53,021 nucleotides of DNA from an uncultured Succiniclasticum sp. (GCA_902801365.1 CADCHY010000009.1:1-53021); one strand, 5' to 3'. Positions 43,509-52,827 are shown, counted from the first letter of the stretch. Numbers and translations are program-made. The notes: generated by a model from the letters alone, not told the origin.

Positions 43509-43560
43509 AAAAAAGAGATGGCTTTATTAGGAAAACTACCTGTTCGCCATCTCTTTTTTT
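43509..43560. terminator. Terminator of the minus-strand XRE gene
   Basis: AAAAAAGAGATGGC (43509-43522) pairs with GCCATCTCTTTTTT (43546-43559). It faces the XRE gene that ends at 43567 and works in both directions. Confidence 0.85.
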
Positions 43561-43566
43561 ACCTTC

Positions 43567-44091
43567 TTAATCTGTAAGATTGTCGTCTAAAACTTTATTC
43601 AGGTGTTTTTTTACTAGTTTGTTTAACTCAACATTATATTTATTTTTTAGAACACCTCTAATTTTTGCTATTTCTACAACGAGTTTTGTTTTGCTGTAAA
43701 TTCTTGATTTAAGATTCTTCCTGTTTACGATTTCAATTTGGTCAGACGAGTATCCTTGTTTAGATGATACATCGACGATTACTATATCACCTTTTGCAAC
43801 AAATTTTAGTATTTCTGAAAATGCCGGATTTACTAGATCGGAAAACTCATCGCTTTTCGCCCGCTGGTTTTCGGGGGGGATGAATGTGTTGATATCTGCT
43901 CCTGTTGCAGATGCGATGTCTTGTAACACATCGTAACGCGGAACTCGTACGCCTCTTTCATATTTTTTTATCGACGTAAGTGGTATGCTTGTTTTTTCAC
44001 TTAATTCTTCTTGGGTCAGACCTGCTTTCATTCGGGCTTCCGCGATTGCAGAGGCCCAAGGTGGCCTGTTGGGGTTAGGATGTCTTGGCAT
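43567..44091 (-). CDS. XRE-family regulator of the defence region
   Basis: A 174-residue regulator: HTH at about residues 10-70 (ASAIAEARMKAGLTQEELS, SIPLTSIKKYERGVRVPRYD), then a C-terminal part with VAKGDIVIVDVSSKQGYSSD and a basic end (KLVKKHLNKVLDDNLTD). The ATG at 44091 is chosen because AAGGTGATG lies about 10 bases upstream; the longer frame to 44148 lacks a site. It is divergent from the MmeI-like gene and could act as its controller, as in many restriction-modification loci. Confidence 0.75.
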   Translation of the reverse strand: MPRHPNPNRPPWASAIAEARMKAGLTQEELSEKTSIPLTSIKKYERGVRVPRYDVLQDIASATGADINTFIPPENQRAKSDEFSDLVNPAFSEILKFVAKGDIVIVDVSSKQGYSSDQIEIVNRKNLKSRIYSKTKLVVEIAKIRGVLKNKYNVELNKLVKKHLNKVLDDNLTD

Positions 44092-44440
44092 TGCTTCATC
44101 ACCTTCTTTAGCGTAGTATAGCATAAAAATTGAAGGTAACGCAAACAAAACACTATAAAATTATTAGAAACCGAATATAAAAATATGATAAAAAAATAAG
44201 TTTAAAGTAGTTTTTGTTGAGAAAAGAAATAAAAGGAATAAAAAAAATATAGTTTAATTTTGCAAACCCTAGTTAAATAGTGAAATCTATTTCAAATTAT
44301 GCAAACAAACAAGGATCCGTGAAATTTTATTATCAGCCTTACAGCCTTTCCATTGCATTATGGTGTATAATGTAATATATGATGTATTGCGGAAACATTT
44401 TTTTTGCTGTTCTGCAAAACATAATTCGGGGAGATTTAAA
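44092..44440. other. AT-rich divergent region, XRE / MmeI-like gene
   Basis: No gene. GCAAACAAA-like words recur (about 44140 and 44300, plus GCAAACCC near 44262), possible binding sites for the regulator. A TATAAT at 44366-44371 may be the -10 of the rightward gene; no paired -35 is clear. Confidence 0.45.
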
Positions 44441-47272
44441 ATGAAAGAAGCGGAACGCAAGAAGGCAGCCGTAGCGTTTTCAAAAAGGTGGGCCGGACTT
44501 GGCGACGAGGAAAAACATAAACAACAATTCTGGGATCAACTCTTAAGAGAGGTTTATGGTGTGACGCAGCATGGCTATGTCACGCCTGAAAAAGATGTCA
44601 AGATGAAAGATCCCGGGGCAAAGAAAAAAACCACCCGCTTCATAGATCTTTATATTCCTACGACAAAAGTATTGATTGAGCAGAAAGGCATTAAATGTAA
44701 TTTAGACACACCGGAACAGCGTGGTGTTGATGCGTATGGGAATCCTCGTATGGTAACGCCCTATGAGCAGGCCCAAAACTATAACAACTGGCTTCCTACC
44801 CATCAACGTGCAAACTGGATCGTTACCTGTAATTTTGCGGTTTTCCGTATCTATGATATGGAAAAACCGTTAGAAGCTCCTATAGAGATAAAATTGGAGG
44901 AGTTACCTGATCGTTTTCATGAAATGGACTTCCTGATAGATGCAGGAATCAGCCATATTGTCCGGGAATTTAATCTTTCCATAGGGGCAGGAGCTTTGGT
45001 TGGAAAGATGTATGACTCTTTACATAAGCAGTATGCAAATCCCAACTCCGCTGAAACGCTGCACAGTCTGAATGTCCTTTGCGTAAGGCTGGTATTTTGT
45101 CTTTATGCAGAAAATGCCGGTCTTTTTAAGGAACATGATTCTTTCAGGAAATTTATTGCTTCTTATCGTCCAGAAAACCTGCGGGGCGGTTTAAGAGACC
45201 TGTTTGCGATATTGGATACGCCGGTTGACCAACGTGATCCGGACGATGAGGAGAAACTATTATCTTTCCCTTATGTTAACGGCGGACTCTTCAACTCTTC
45301 ACAGAAAATCAAAATCCCGCGGTTTTCACAGGAAGCTTACGACATCCTTCTGCATGACTGCGCTGAAAATTTTAATTGGGCGGGGATTTCACCCACGATT
45401 TTCGGGGCTGTTTTTGAAGGCACGTTAAATTCCGAAATACGGCGTCAAAGCGGGATGCACTATACTTCCATTGAGAACATTCATAAAGTAATAGACCCTT
45501 TGTTCCTGGACGAATTAAGAGAAGAGCTTAATGAGATTGAGGACGAAACATCAAAAGTTAAGCGGAACCAAAAACTTGATGCATACCAAAACAAGCTGGC
45601 CTCCCTGCATTTTCTCGATCCGGCCTGCGGCAGCGGCAACTTCCTTACAGAAACATATCTTTCGCTTAGAAAATTAGAGAATGAAGCCTTACGGGTTCGC
45701 TATAAAGGCGAAATGTTTCTTGGTGTGTTAGAGAACCCAATCAAAGTATCCATATCGCAGTTTTATGGCATTGAAATCAACGATTTTGCGGTAGCCGTAG
45801 CGAAAACTGCCTTGTGGATAGCCGAATCACAGATGATGCAGGAGACAAGAGAAATTGTTACTGTAGATGAGGATTTTCTTCCGTTGAAAACAAATGCCGG
45901 AATCCATGAAGGCAACGCCCTGCGCATGGACTGGAATGACGTGGTACCCAAAACAAAACTGAATTATATCATGGGTAATCCCCCGTTTAGTGGCGCACGG
46001 TTAATGGGAGAGGAACAAAAAGAAGACTTGCTTTATGTTTTTGGCAAAGACTGGCACAATGTCGGCAATTTGGACTACGTGACGGGATGGTATAAAAAGG
46101 CTGCCGATTTTATTAACGATACAGAGATTCATTGTGCTTTTGTTTCCACAAATTCTATTTCGCAAGGCGAGCAGGTACAGATTTTATGGGAAGAATTGTT
46201 TAAAAAGGGAATTGTTTTTAATTTTGCATACCGAACGTTTAAATGGGATAGTGAAGCGGTTTCCAAAGCAGCAGTTCATGTAGTAATTATCGGTTTCTCT
46301 TATGCACAGCTTTCAGCGCAATGGAATAAAAATTTACAGTCTGTCCCTGCAAAGCGAATTTTTGACGGGGATAGTGTACAAAATGTATCCAACATTAACG
46401 GCTATCTAGCAGACGCGCCGAACATTTTTATTAAAAGCAGAGTGACTCCGCTATGCGATGTTCCTAAAATTGGAATAGGTAATAAACCGATAGATGGTGG
46501 TAATTATCTTTTTAAAGAAGATGAAATGCGGGAGTTTATAGCAAAAGAACCTGCATCTGAAAAATATTTCCATCCCTGGTTTGGTTCAGATGAATTTATT
46601 AAGGGTAAGAAACGATATTGTTTATGGTTAGGAGATGTAAATCCTGTTGAAATTTTGAAATTGCCGGAATGTCGGAAACGCATTGAAGCAGTACGAGATT
46701 TCCGTTTGCAGAGCAAGAGCGAAGGAACACGAAAAATTGCGGATAGACCGACGAGATTTCACGTGGAAAACATGCCGAAAGGGAGCTACATTTTAATTCC
46801 ACGCGTTTCATCTGAAAATCGAAAATATATCCCGATAGGCTTTATGCCGAGCAATGCAATTTCAAGTGATTCAGTTCATATAATTTCTGATATTTCCATT
46901 TATGTTTTTGGCGTTTTGACTTCTAATGTTCACATGGCTTGGATGCGAACTGTTGCAGGGAGATTAAAGAGTGATTATCGTTACTCAAAAGATATTGTCT
47001 ACAATAATTTCCCGTGGCCAACCCCTACCAAAGATCAAAAAGCTAAAATTGAAAAGGCTGCGCAGGGTATATTAGATGCAAGAACAAAATACCCGGAAGC
47101 ATCGCTAGGTGATATGTATTCAAACATGGATCTTTTTACAGAATTGAAAAGCGCCCACAAAGCCAATGACCGTGCCGTTATGGAAGCTTATGGCATGTGG
47201 GGTAAGATTCATTCCGAAGCAGAATGTGTAGCATGGCTGTTTAAGATGTATGAGGAATTGGCTAATTTGTAA
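44441..47272 (+). CDS. MmeI-like single-chain restriction-modification enzyme (type IIL)
   Basis: A 943-residue protein combining nuclease and methyltransferase. The N-terminus has a PD-(D/E)XK-type site: Asp68 in RFIDLYIPTTKVLIEQKGIK and Glu80-Gln-Lys82. A helical connector follows, then the adenine methyltransferase core with motif I FLDPACGSGNFL (about 391-400) and motif IV GNPPFSGA (about 512). The C-terminal half has the recognition domain (SYILIPRVSSENRKYIPIGF) and a helical tail, as in MmeI. One protein cuts and methylates one strand. GGGGAG lies 8 bases before the ATG; the longer frame from 44360 has no site. Specificity cannot be inferred. Confidence 0.82.
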   Translation: MKEAERKKAAVAFSKRWAGLGDEEKHKQQFWDQLLREVYGVTQHGYVTPEKDVKMKDPGAKKKTTRFIDLYIPTTKVLIEQKGIKCNLDTPEQRGVDAYGNPRMVTPYEQAQNYNNWLPTHQRANWIVTCNFAVFRIYDMEKPLEAPIEIKLEELPDRFHEMDFLIDAGISHIVREFNLSIGAGALVGKMYDSLHKQYANPNSAETLHSLNVLCVRLVFCLYAENAGLFKEHDSFRKFIASYRPENLRGGLRDLFAILDTPVDQRDPDDEEKLLSFPYVNGGLFNSSQKIKIPRFSQEAYDILLHDCAENFNWAGISPTIFGAVFEGTLNSEIRRQSGMHYTSIENIHKVIDPLFLDELREELNEIEDETSKVKRNQKLDAYQNKLASLHFLDPACGSGNFLTETYLSLRKLENEALRVRYKGEMFLGVLENPIKVSISQFYGIEINDFAVAVAKTALWIAESQMMQETREIVTVDEDFLPLKTNAGIHEGNALRMDWNDVVPKTKLNYIMGNPPFSGARLMGEEQKEDLLYVFGKDWHNVGNLDYVTGWYKKAADFINDTEIHCAFVSTNSISQGEQVQILWEELFKKGIVFNFAYRTFKWDSEAVSKAAVHVVIIGFSYAQLSAQWNKNLQSVPAKRIFDGDSVQNVSNINGYLADAPNIFIKSRVTPLCDVPKIGIGNKPIDGGNYLFKEDEMREFIAKEPASEKYFHPWFGSDEFIKGKKRYCLWLGDVNPVEILKLPECRKRIEAVRDFRLQSKSEGTRKIADRPTRFHVENMPKGSYILIPRVSSENRKYIPIGFMPSNAISSDSVHIISDISIYVFGVLTSNVHMAWMRTVAGRLKSDYRYSKDIVYNNFPWPTPTKDQKAKIEKAAQGILDARTKYPEASLGDMYSNMDLFTELKSAHKANDRAVMEAYGMWGKIHSEAECVAWLFKMYEELANL

Positions 47273-47330
47273 CTCTTACAAACCCGCACGTACGAAACCA
47301 TGTGTACCATCCTATCATTCTATAATATAA

Positions 47331-47369
47331 AAATCCACTCAGCCTGAAAAATGACTGAGTGGATTTTTT
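47331..47369. terminator. Bidirectional terminator between convergent defence genes
   Basis: AAATCCACTCAG (47331-47342) pairs with CTGAGTGGATTT (47355-47366) with T tail to 47369. Confidence 0.85.
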
Positions 47370-47421
47370 CTGTCAGGAGCGTGTCGAGTTTCTATTATTG
47401 CCCTATCATATATCAAAAGCA

Positions 47422-48978
47422 TTAAGTACCACGCCATTTAAAGGCTCTTCTGAAGCCAGCTTGCTCTGCTTCTGCTACGGTCATGGCAATAAACTCTTCT
47501 GGTGGTTCGATTTTAATATTCTCATACTGCTGATCAAACGGCAAATGATAAATCTTTTCCTGTGAACGTCGGCTGACATTGCACTTAACCATGGGATACA
47601 ATTTCATTTCAACATTTTCATGTACTTCAATTCCTAGAGTTTCTGCAAATGATTTTGCTGTAGGAGAAAGTTTTGTTTTTGTGTAAAATACGGGAACAAC
47701 TGTCCCGCTGTCTAATATTTTAACAATTTCGCCAATAGAACGACTGCCAGTACTTTCTATAATAAATCTAACTGTTGTACCGAAAAGCTGGTTAATATGA
47801 TTTTCGTGAATCTCTTTTTTTGAAGACCAAAATTTGCACTGGACAATATGAGTTCTCTGTTTGTCAGGACTTATGCAAATCAAATCCCGACCCATATCTT
47901 CCACACCTTTATCAATTCCAAAGTACTCAACGTTCCAGCCTTTCTTTTCATATTCCCAATATCCTATAGATTTTTCATAATCCGCACCTATTTCAGTATG
48001 TGTTTTATTTTTTCTGTTCCAATAATTATCTAACGCCCGTTGATTCCGTTCGGTTACCGACAATGTTCTATACTCTGTATCTGTTATCCAGTAATGAGTA
48101 CGGTCCCCTTTTTCGTCATCATAATCAGGAATATCAGGTTTTGCGGATATGGATTCGTTATCGTAATCTTTTAGAATTGGAAAGAAAGATTCATAAGCAA
48201 GAATCTTATATTGAAGATTTTTGTTTTCTATACGAAGATCACGCATTTCCCTTTTTCTGGCTTTTATAAAATCGGCAGCTTTTTCAGATTTGTACTTCCT
48301 CAATAAGAACCAGTTTGAAATCCGCTCATCTTGCGCTTCGTTAACATCTGCTACGAACGCGCTTAATACCGGTATTTCATTAACTTTTAGCCTTAATGTG
48401 TATTCTTCTGTTTCAGCTAAACTTTTTAAATTCTCTGCTTCTTGTAAATATCGATTTATCAATATATTTTTTAGTACAGTTATTAGGTATTTCTTTGTTA
48501 AATCTTTTTTTAAGGCTTCTGATTCTTTAAAAACGCTCTGCCGAAATTCTAGCATCTCTATTTTATGGTTTCTTTCTAGTTTTCGTTTTTCATATTCAAA
48601 AAGTTGTATTTTTTTACGCAGATATTCATCAACCCCAGTCTTATATGAATTTAGGCTATTTTCCCTATTATTCAACGATTCTGTTCTCGCCTGAAATTGT
48701 TGAACATAGTTGTCATGTTTTTCATTATATTGATGTACGATTTTTGACATTCTCTCGTTATAGTCATCTTCTAAACGGTCATTTTCCCTTTGGAGATTTT
48801 TGTATTTTGTTTTCAGCTCTTGTAATTCCACTTCTTGTTTTTGGAGTTCAGTTATCTTCGCCCTTAAGGTTACTTTTTCCATATCAAAATCATTTTCGTC
48901 ACGTTTGGAAAACTTGCTATGGAAAATACAACCAACGATAAATGCTATAAAGATAATTACAAATTCCATAATCCCCAA
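47422..48978 (-). CDS. Membrane-anchored coiled-coil Mrr-like nuclease
   Basis: A 518-residue protein in three parts. Residues about 1-22 form one TM helix (EFVIIFIAFIVGCIF). A long charged coiled coil runs from about 30 to 260 (many ELQKQEVELQELK-type heptads). Residues about 330-470 form a PD-(D/E)XK fold like Mrr/RE: ADYEKSIGYWEYEKKGWNVE, DMGRDLICI with the Asp, and HIVQCKFWSSKKEIHENHIN with Q-x-K. The start may be TTG at 48978 (AAAGGG upstream) or ATG at 48969. It follows the helicase gene by 33 bases on the same strand, so the two are probably one operon. Mrr-like enzymes attack foreign or methylated DNA; membrane tethering is unusual. Confidence 0.7.
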   Translation of the reverse strand: MGIMEFVIIFIAFIVGCIFHSKFSKRDENDFDMEKVTLRAKITELQKQEVELQELKTKYKNLQRENDRLEDDYNERMSKIVHQYNEKHDNYVQQFQARTESLNNRENSLNSYKTGVDEYLRKKIQLFEYEKRKLERNHKIEMLEFRQSVFKESEALKKDLTKKYLITVLKNILINRYLQEAENLKSLAETEEYTLRLKVNEIPVLSAFVADVNEAQDERISNWFLLRKYKSEKAADFIKARKREMRDLRIENKNLQYKILAYESFFPILKDYDNESISAKPDIPDYDDEKGDRTHYWITDTEYRTLSVTERNQRALDNYWNRKNKTHTEIGADYEKSIGYWEYEKKGWNVEYFGIDKGVEDMGRDLICISPDKQRTHIVQCKFWSSKKEIHENHINQLFGTTVRFIIESTGSRSIGEIVKILDSGTVVPVFYTKTKLSPTAKSFAETLGIEVHENVEMKLYPMVKCNVSRRSQEKIYHLPFDQQYENIKIEPPEEFIAMTVAEAEQAGFRRAFKWRGT

Positions 48979-49011
48979 AACATCCCTTTCAAAGTCTAAT
49001 CATTTTGTTTA

Positions 49012-51678
49012 TCAAATACCATTTTGGGTATACCGGCAAAACGGATAGTTGCTGCACCCATAAAACGTATTGTGGCCTTGACGTTTGACCAAAAATCCTC
49101 CGCACATCGGGCATTTCCGATGCTGTCGCAGGACAGATGTGTCATTCACCGTGTATTCGCAGCGCGGATAATTGCTGCAGCCGAGAAAATCCTTGTGCGT
49201 CGAACTGTTCTTTCTTACGACTAGATGGCCTGTCCTGCAACGGGGACAGGCTACTTTTTCTTCCTGATACTGCGAATCATGATGCACAATGCCGGCTTCT
49301 TCGGCATCCATAAACTCCTGGAAAAACTCAGAGGGAACTACATCGTCCACCAGTATATAAACCTTGTTCCTTGTCCTAGTCATAGCTACATAGAACAGGC
49401 GTCGTTCTTCCGCATACGGGTATTCGTCCGAATCCGTCAGCACAAGGCCCAGCAACGGGTCGTCTGCAATCTTGTTCGGGAACCCGAAGGTATCGTTTCG
49501 GAAATTAAGGAGCAGGACGTTGTCGGCTTCCAGTCCTTTAGCCTTATGCACCGTCATAAAGGTGATCGGCGTTTCAGGGGAATTTTTGTATATGACCTTG
49601 CCTGACTTTTGCAGCTGGAACAGGGATGTCTGCCTCAAGACCTCTGCATCGTACCGGGTACGGCCCAAAAACAGTACGGAAGAGGTCCTTCCATACTGTT
49701 TTATGATTTCATCCATAGCATACTGTATCCCCTGTGACGGGTCGTCCAGATAGCAGACAAACTGAAGCGGGATTTCCGTACGTTTAGCGGAACGCAAGCT
49801 CTTTTTGTACTGGCTGGGATTTTTCATGATGAAAGAGCCAGCCGCATCAATCAGCTGCTGAGAGTTTCGGTATGTTTGTTCGATCCGGAGAATCGCTGGA
49901 TGGGGGAAAAAGTCGCCAAACCGGGTGAACAACGCTATGTCGCTTCCGGCAAAACGGTAGATGGACTGCCAGTCGTCACCCACACACAGCAGTTTCGCCC
50001 CGGTCTGTTCGATAATCGCCTTTATCAGCCTGAAGCGGGAAACGGATATGTCCTGATATTCGTCAATAATGATCCATTTATACGGATGCACCTGAAACCC
50101 GTTGTTTACCAAGTCCGTAGCCTTGTTGATCATATCCGAAAAGTCGATGGCGTTGACTCCCGCAAGATATTTGTTATAGGCCGTCAGGATAGGTTTGATG
50201 ATTTTCAGGAAAAACCGTGTGCGTTCCCTGTAAAAATAGTTCTGCTTTACCGTGCCGGAGTCTTCCAATTCGTCAAGCTCTTCCACAGAGCCGCCCCGGG
50301 ATTTGAAAAGCGTGATGAACGTGCTGCAGAGCGAAACAAATTCGGAAAAATACTTCTCTCCGGCCTCTTCATAAATCGTGTTGAAAATCGTGTTGAAATC
50401 CGGCTCCTTAAATCCGACACCCCGTTCCCGGAGCATGCTTTCCAGCTCTTTCAGCAGCCGCCCTTCGGAAGAATAAAAGGAATATGTCTCCAGTAAGCAG
50501 GTGTTGCACTGTTCATGGATCTTTCTTTTCCACTGCATGCTGTCCAGGTACTTTTGTTCTTCAACTTTTGAAAGCCACGGTACGGAACCGTCCTTTGCTA
50601 TGCCGAAATGTTCGATATAGATATCATAATCCGGCAGATAAAAGTCAGGTCGGTAGGATTTATGGTCGATGTCGTTAACATCAAACGGGTATTTTGCCTC
50701 GTATTCGTAATTGATACCGCTGAGGAAAAGGAAATTGGCGATTTCGACTTCTTCCAGACTCTTTACCGTTTCCTTACGGAGGGTCTGCTGAACCGTACGC
50801 CGCAGATTTGCTGTTTCGGCAATAAATTCTGACTGGCGGAACTTGCTCTGGAGAGTTTCAAGGTCTGCACCACGCTCGTAATCGTAAGCTTCCCCAAGCG
50901 AATTGAATTTCTCAAGGTCTGCCGGTATTTTAAGGTAATACGCAAAAAACTGGATAAGGGGTTTAATCTCTTCCGGGATTTTGCGTATGGTTTCATTCAG
51001 ATATGTCCTGACAAAATCTGCAAGGCTGTCCGATACATCGGGACGTTCACTTTTTGCCTCGGATATGATGTCCAGTCCAAGTTTATGGAATGTCGCTGTT
51101 TTGACACTGATCCCCAGCCGTTCGTTGATCCGTTCGTTCATCTCCTCGGCTGCTTTCCGTGTAAACGCGATAAGCAGGATTTCGTCTGGGTCAACGCCCT
51201 GAGTCTGGCAAAGATATTTGACCTTTCCTGCGATGGTCAGCGTCTTGCCGCTTCCGGCTCCCGCCAGAACAAGGTTGCTGTCCTCGCCGGTTAGCACCGC
51301 AACGCGCTGCTGGACATCCAGCGATTTCCCGTCTATATCAGAAAGAAGGTCATTGTACCTGTGTATTTCACCGTCAACGAAGATTTTGTTGGCTGCTTCA
51401 ACCATATCCGGCAGCAACGGTACTTCCGTAATGATTCTGCAAGCGTTGGCATACAGGCTGTGGCTTTTGGGTATCCATGTATTTTTAAGCTTTTGATAAA
51501 CCGGTTGCCACTCTTTGGTTATACGTGCAAGCTCTTTATGGGAAACATAATGTCCGGACAAACCGGCAAGAAAGGAATTGTAGCTGGAAATACTGTTCTG
51601 GAGGTACTCTTCGGTTTCCTTTCGAAGACGCCTTGTAAAGAAATACCGAACCATCTCGACCAGCTTGCGAAACGCCAT
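49012..51678 (-). CDS. UvrD/Rep (helicase IV, HelD-like) superfamily 1 helicase with zinc ribbons
   Basis: An 888-residue DNA helicase. Walker A LVLAGAGSGKTLTIAG is near residue 140; motif II is IIIDEYQDISVSRF and motif III VGDDWQSIYRFAGSD; motifs V-VI include FMTVHKAKGLEADNVLL and RRLFYVAMTRTRNKVYI. An insert carries YRPDFYLPDYDIYIEHFGIA, the nuclease-like D...E block seen in HelD. Two topoisomerase-type zinc ribbons end the protein (CPRCRTGHLVV...LGCSNYPRC and CPMCGGFLVK...YGCSNYPFC). GGAAGGTGGAATT precedes the ATG. It is co-directional with the membrane nuclease, suggesting a joint role. Confidence 0.85.
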   Translation of the reverse strand: MAFRKLVEMVRYFFTRRLRKETEEYLQNSISSYNSFLAGLSGHYVSHKELARITKEWQPVYQKLKNTWIPKSHSLYANACRIITEVPLLPDMVEAANKIFVDGEIHRYNDLLSDIDGKSLDVQQRVAVLTGEDSNLVLAGAGSGKTLTIAGKVKYLCQTQGVDPDEILLIAFTRKAAEEMNERINERLGISVKTATFHKLGLDIISEAKSERPDVSDSLADFVRTYLNETIRKIPEEIKPLIQFFAYYLKIPADLEKFNSLGEAYDYERGADLETLQSKFRQSEFIAETANLRRTVQQTLRKETVKSLEEVEIANFLFLSGINYEYEAKYPFDVNDIDHKSYRPDFYLPDYDIYIEHFGIAKDGSVPWLSKVEEQKYLDSMQWKRKIHEQCNTCLLETYSFYSSEGRLLKELESMLRERGVGFKEPDFNTIFNTIYEEAGEKYFSEFVSLCSTFITLFKSRGGSVEELDELEDSGTVKQNYFYRERTRFFLKIIKPILTAYNKYLAGVNAIDFSDMINKATDLVNNGFQVHPYKWIIIDEYQDISVSRFRLIKAIIEQTGAKLLCVGDDWQSIYRFAGSDIALFTRFGDFFPHPAILRIEQTYRNSQQLIDAAGSFIMKNPSQYKKSLRSAKRTEIPLQFVCYLDDPSQGIQYAMDEIIKQYGRTSSVLFLGRTRYDAEVLRQTSLFQLQKSGKVIYKNSPETPITFMTVHKAKGLEADNVLLLNFRNDTFGFPNKIADDPLLGLVLTDSDEYPYAEERRLFYVAMTRTRNKVYILVDDVVPSEFFQEFMDAEEAGIVHHDSQYQEEKVACPRCRTGHLVVRKNSSTHKDFLGCSNYPRCEYTVNDTSVLRQHRKCPMCGGFLVKRQGHNTFYGCSNYPFCRYTQNGI

Positions 51679-51768
51679 AATTCCACCTTCCTGCCAACAA
51701 AATGTCCAAATACCCTATAACAAGCTTCTATATATGTATTATACAACAAAATTGATCTAAAAAGAAAA

Positions 51769-51810
51769 GTTGCGATTTATGAGCCTGGTTTCAGGCTCAT
51801 AAATCGCAAC
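51769..51810 (-). terminator. 19-bp perfect hairpin upstream of the helicase
   Basis: Arms at 51769-51787 and 51792-51810 pair perfectly around a four-base loop. On the minus strand it is followed by TTTTCTTTTTAG, as in an intrinsic terminator, and would stop leftward transcripts about 90 bases before the helicase ATG. Confidence 0.65.
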
Positions 51811-51925
51811 AAAACGTGTACTTTTTGTTACTTTTACAAACAGGAAAAAAGTCATAGTTGGGATATCTTCCATCAGCCATATTAGGGTCGAGTAGAGTGT
51901 TTCCGTTTTTTTCTTTTCCTCATTG

Positions 51926-52031
51926 TAACACCCGCGCCCATCTCGCAAGGGGCGAGGTGCATCCCCAAAAATTTTTTCGTTCCTTACAAATTTTTGTTGA
52001 CCCCTTGCGTTTTGGGCTTGTTCGGGTGTTA
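51926..52031. repeat. Nested inverted repeats, candidate oriT or replication origin
   Basis: Outer arms TAACACCCG (51926-51934) and CGGGTGTTA (52023-52031); middle arms CGCAAGGGG (51944-51952) and CCCCTTGCG (52001-52009); a local CTCGC/GCGAG hairpin (51942-51956); and A5T6-type runs in the centre. Such nested arms around AT-rich DNA are typical of nick regions of conjugative or mobilisable elements or replication origins. No relaxase is in the window. Confidence 0.45.
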
Positions 52032-52175
52032 AGCATTCGGCAAGAAAAAATCCAAACAGCAGCGGCCCACAGGGACGTTGACGAAGGAGTACAGAAAGGA
52101 GGGGACAAGAATTGAGGACGCATTACTTATTCGTCACTGTCTGGATTTTACATTTATTTATGGAGGAAAAGAAAA

Positions 52176-52586
52176 ATGACCAACACAAAAAGAATATTGC
52201 AACGTAACCTGACAAACGCACCGCAAAGCAATGCGATGAATACATTTTCTTTTAGGCTTTCATATGCCCTTGCAATCCGAAATATCTCTCAGGCTGATCT
52301 AGCGTCCGCCTGCGGACTTGCACCGTCCAACATCTCACAATACTTAAACAAGAACGCTGTTCCACGAATAGACAAAATTACAAAAATAGCCAAAAAGTTA
52401 AATGTCTCTGAATTATGGCTTATTGGCGACGGCCAAGCAACCGATATTGACCGAAGCCAAGGTCTTGACGTACTATCGCCGGACGAAAGGACAATGGTTT
52501 TAATTTATCGACGAGCTGGCGAGGAAGGCAAGAAGTTTCTTCTTACTACGGCAAAAATATACGAGAAAATGAAAAAAGATAAATAA
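52176..52586 (+). CDS. XRE-family regulator next to the origin-like region
   Basis: A 136-residue protein: residues about 22-85 are an HTH (FRLSYALAIRNISQADLASA, GLAPSNISQYLNKNAVPRID), typical of phage/ICE repressors; the tail LDVLSPDERTMVLIYRRAGE is a common helix of clostridial phage repressors. GGAGG lies 9 bases before the ATG. It differs from the other XRE proteins in the window. It likely controls the mobile element to its side. Confidence 0.75.
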   Translation: MTNTKRILQRNLTNAPQSNAMNTFSFRLSYALAIRNISQADLASACGLAPSNISQYLNKNAVPRIDKITKIAKKLNVSELWLIGDGQATDIDRSQGLDVLSPDERTMVLIYRRAGEEGKKFLLTTAKIYEKMKKDK

Positions 52587-52590
52587 TGAT

Positions 52591-52620
52591 ACAGCCTGAC
52601 GGATTCTCCCGTCAGGCTGT
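52591..52620 (+). terminator. Hairpin after the XRE gene
   Basis: ACAGCCTGACGG / CCGTCAGGCTGT, a 12-bp perfect stem with a six-base loop, directly after the stop. Only TCTG follows, so it lacks a T-run. Confidence 0.6.
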
Positions 52621-52756
52621 TCTGAACACAGGTTCACAGGTATCACCTCACAAGTTTTTCTATGTTACACCAAAAAAGTTGCAAAAAAGAAAAAGTTTTT
52701 CTGTCTATAACGAAAGAATAAAAAATAATAGCCATTAAATGCTTTAAATTATCCCT

Positions 52757-52827
52757 GGCTAAAATACGATATAATCTTATTTTAGCCGGTTTCGGTTATA
52801 CGATACTCCATTTTCGCCCTATCGTAT
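52757..52827. repeat. ATACGATA repeats within palindromic DNA
   Basis: ATACGATA occurs at 52764-52771 and 52798-52805, and inverted as TATCGTAT at 52820-52827. The first copy lies in the loop of GGCTAAAAT / ATTTTAGCC (52757-52765 with 52779-52787), together with a TATAAT (52770-52775). Confidence 0.45.

Larger units (their letters stand above)
51679..52175. other. Long non-coding region with hairpin and nested inverted repeats
   Basis: Nearly 500 bases without a convincing gene. It contains the 19-bp hairpin at 51769-51810, the nested repeat at 51926-52031 and the AGAAAGGAGGGG segment near 52095, which looks like a ribosome site followed by no long open frame. The structure is described in separate entries. 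Confidence 0.6.
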
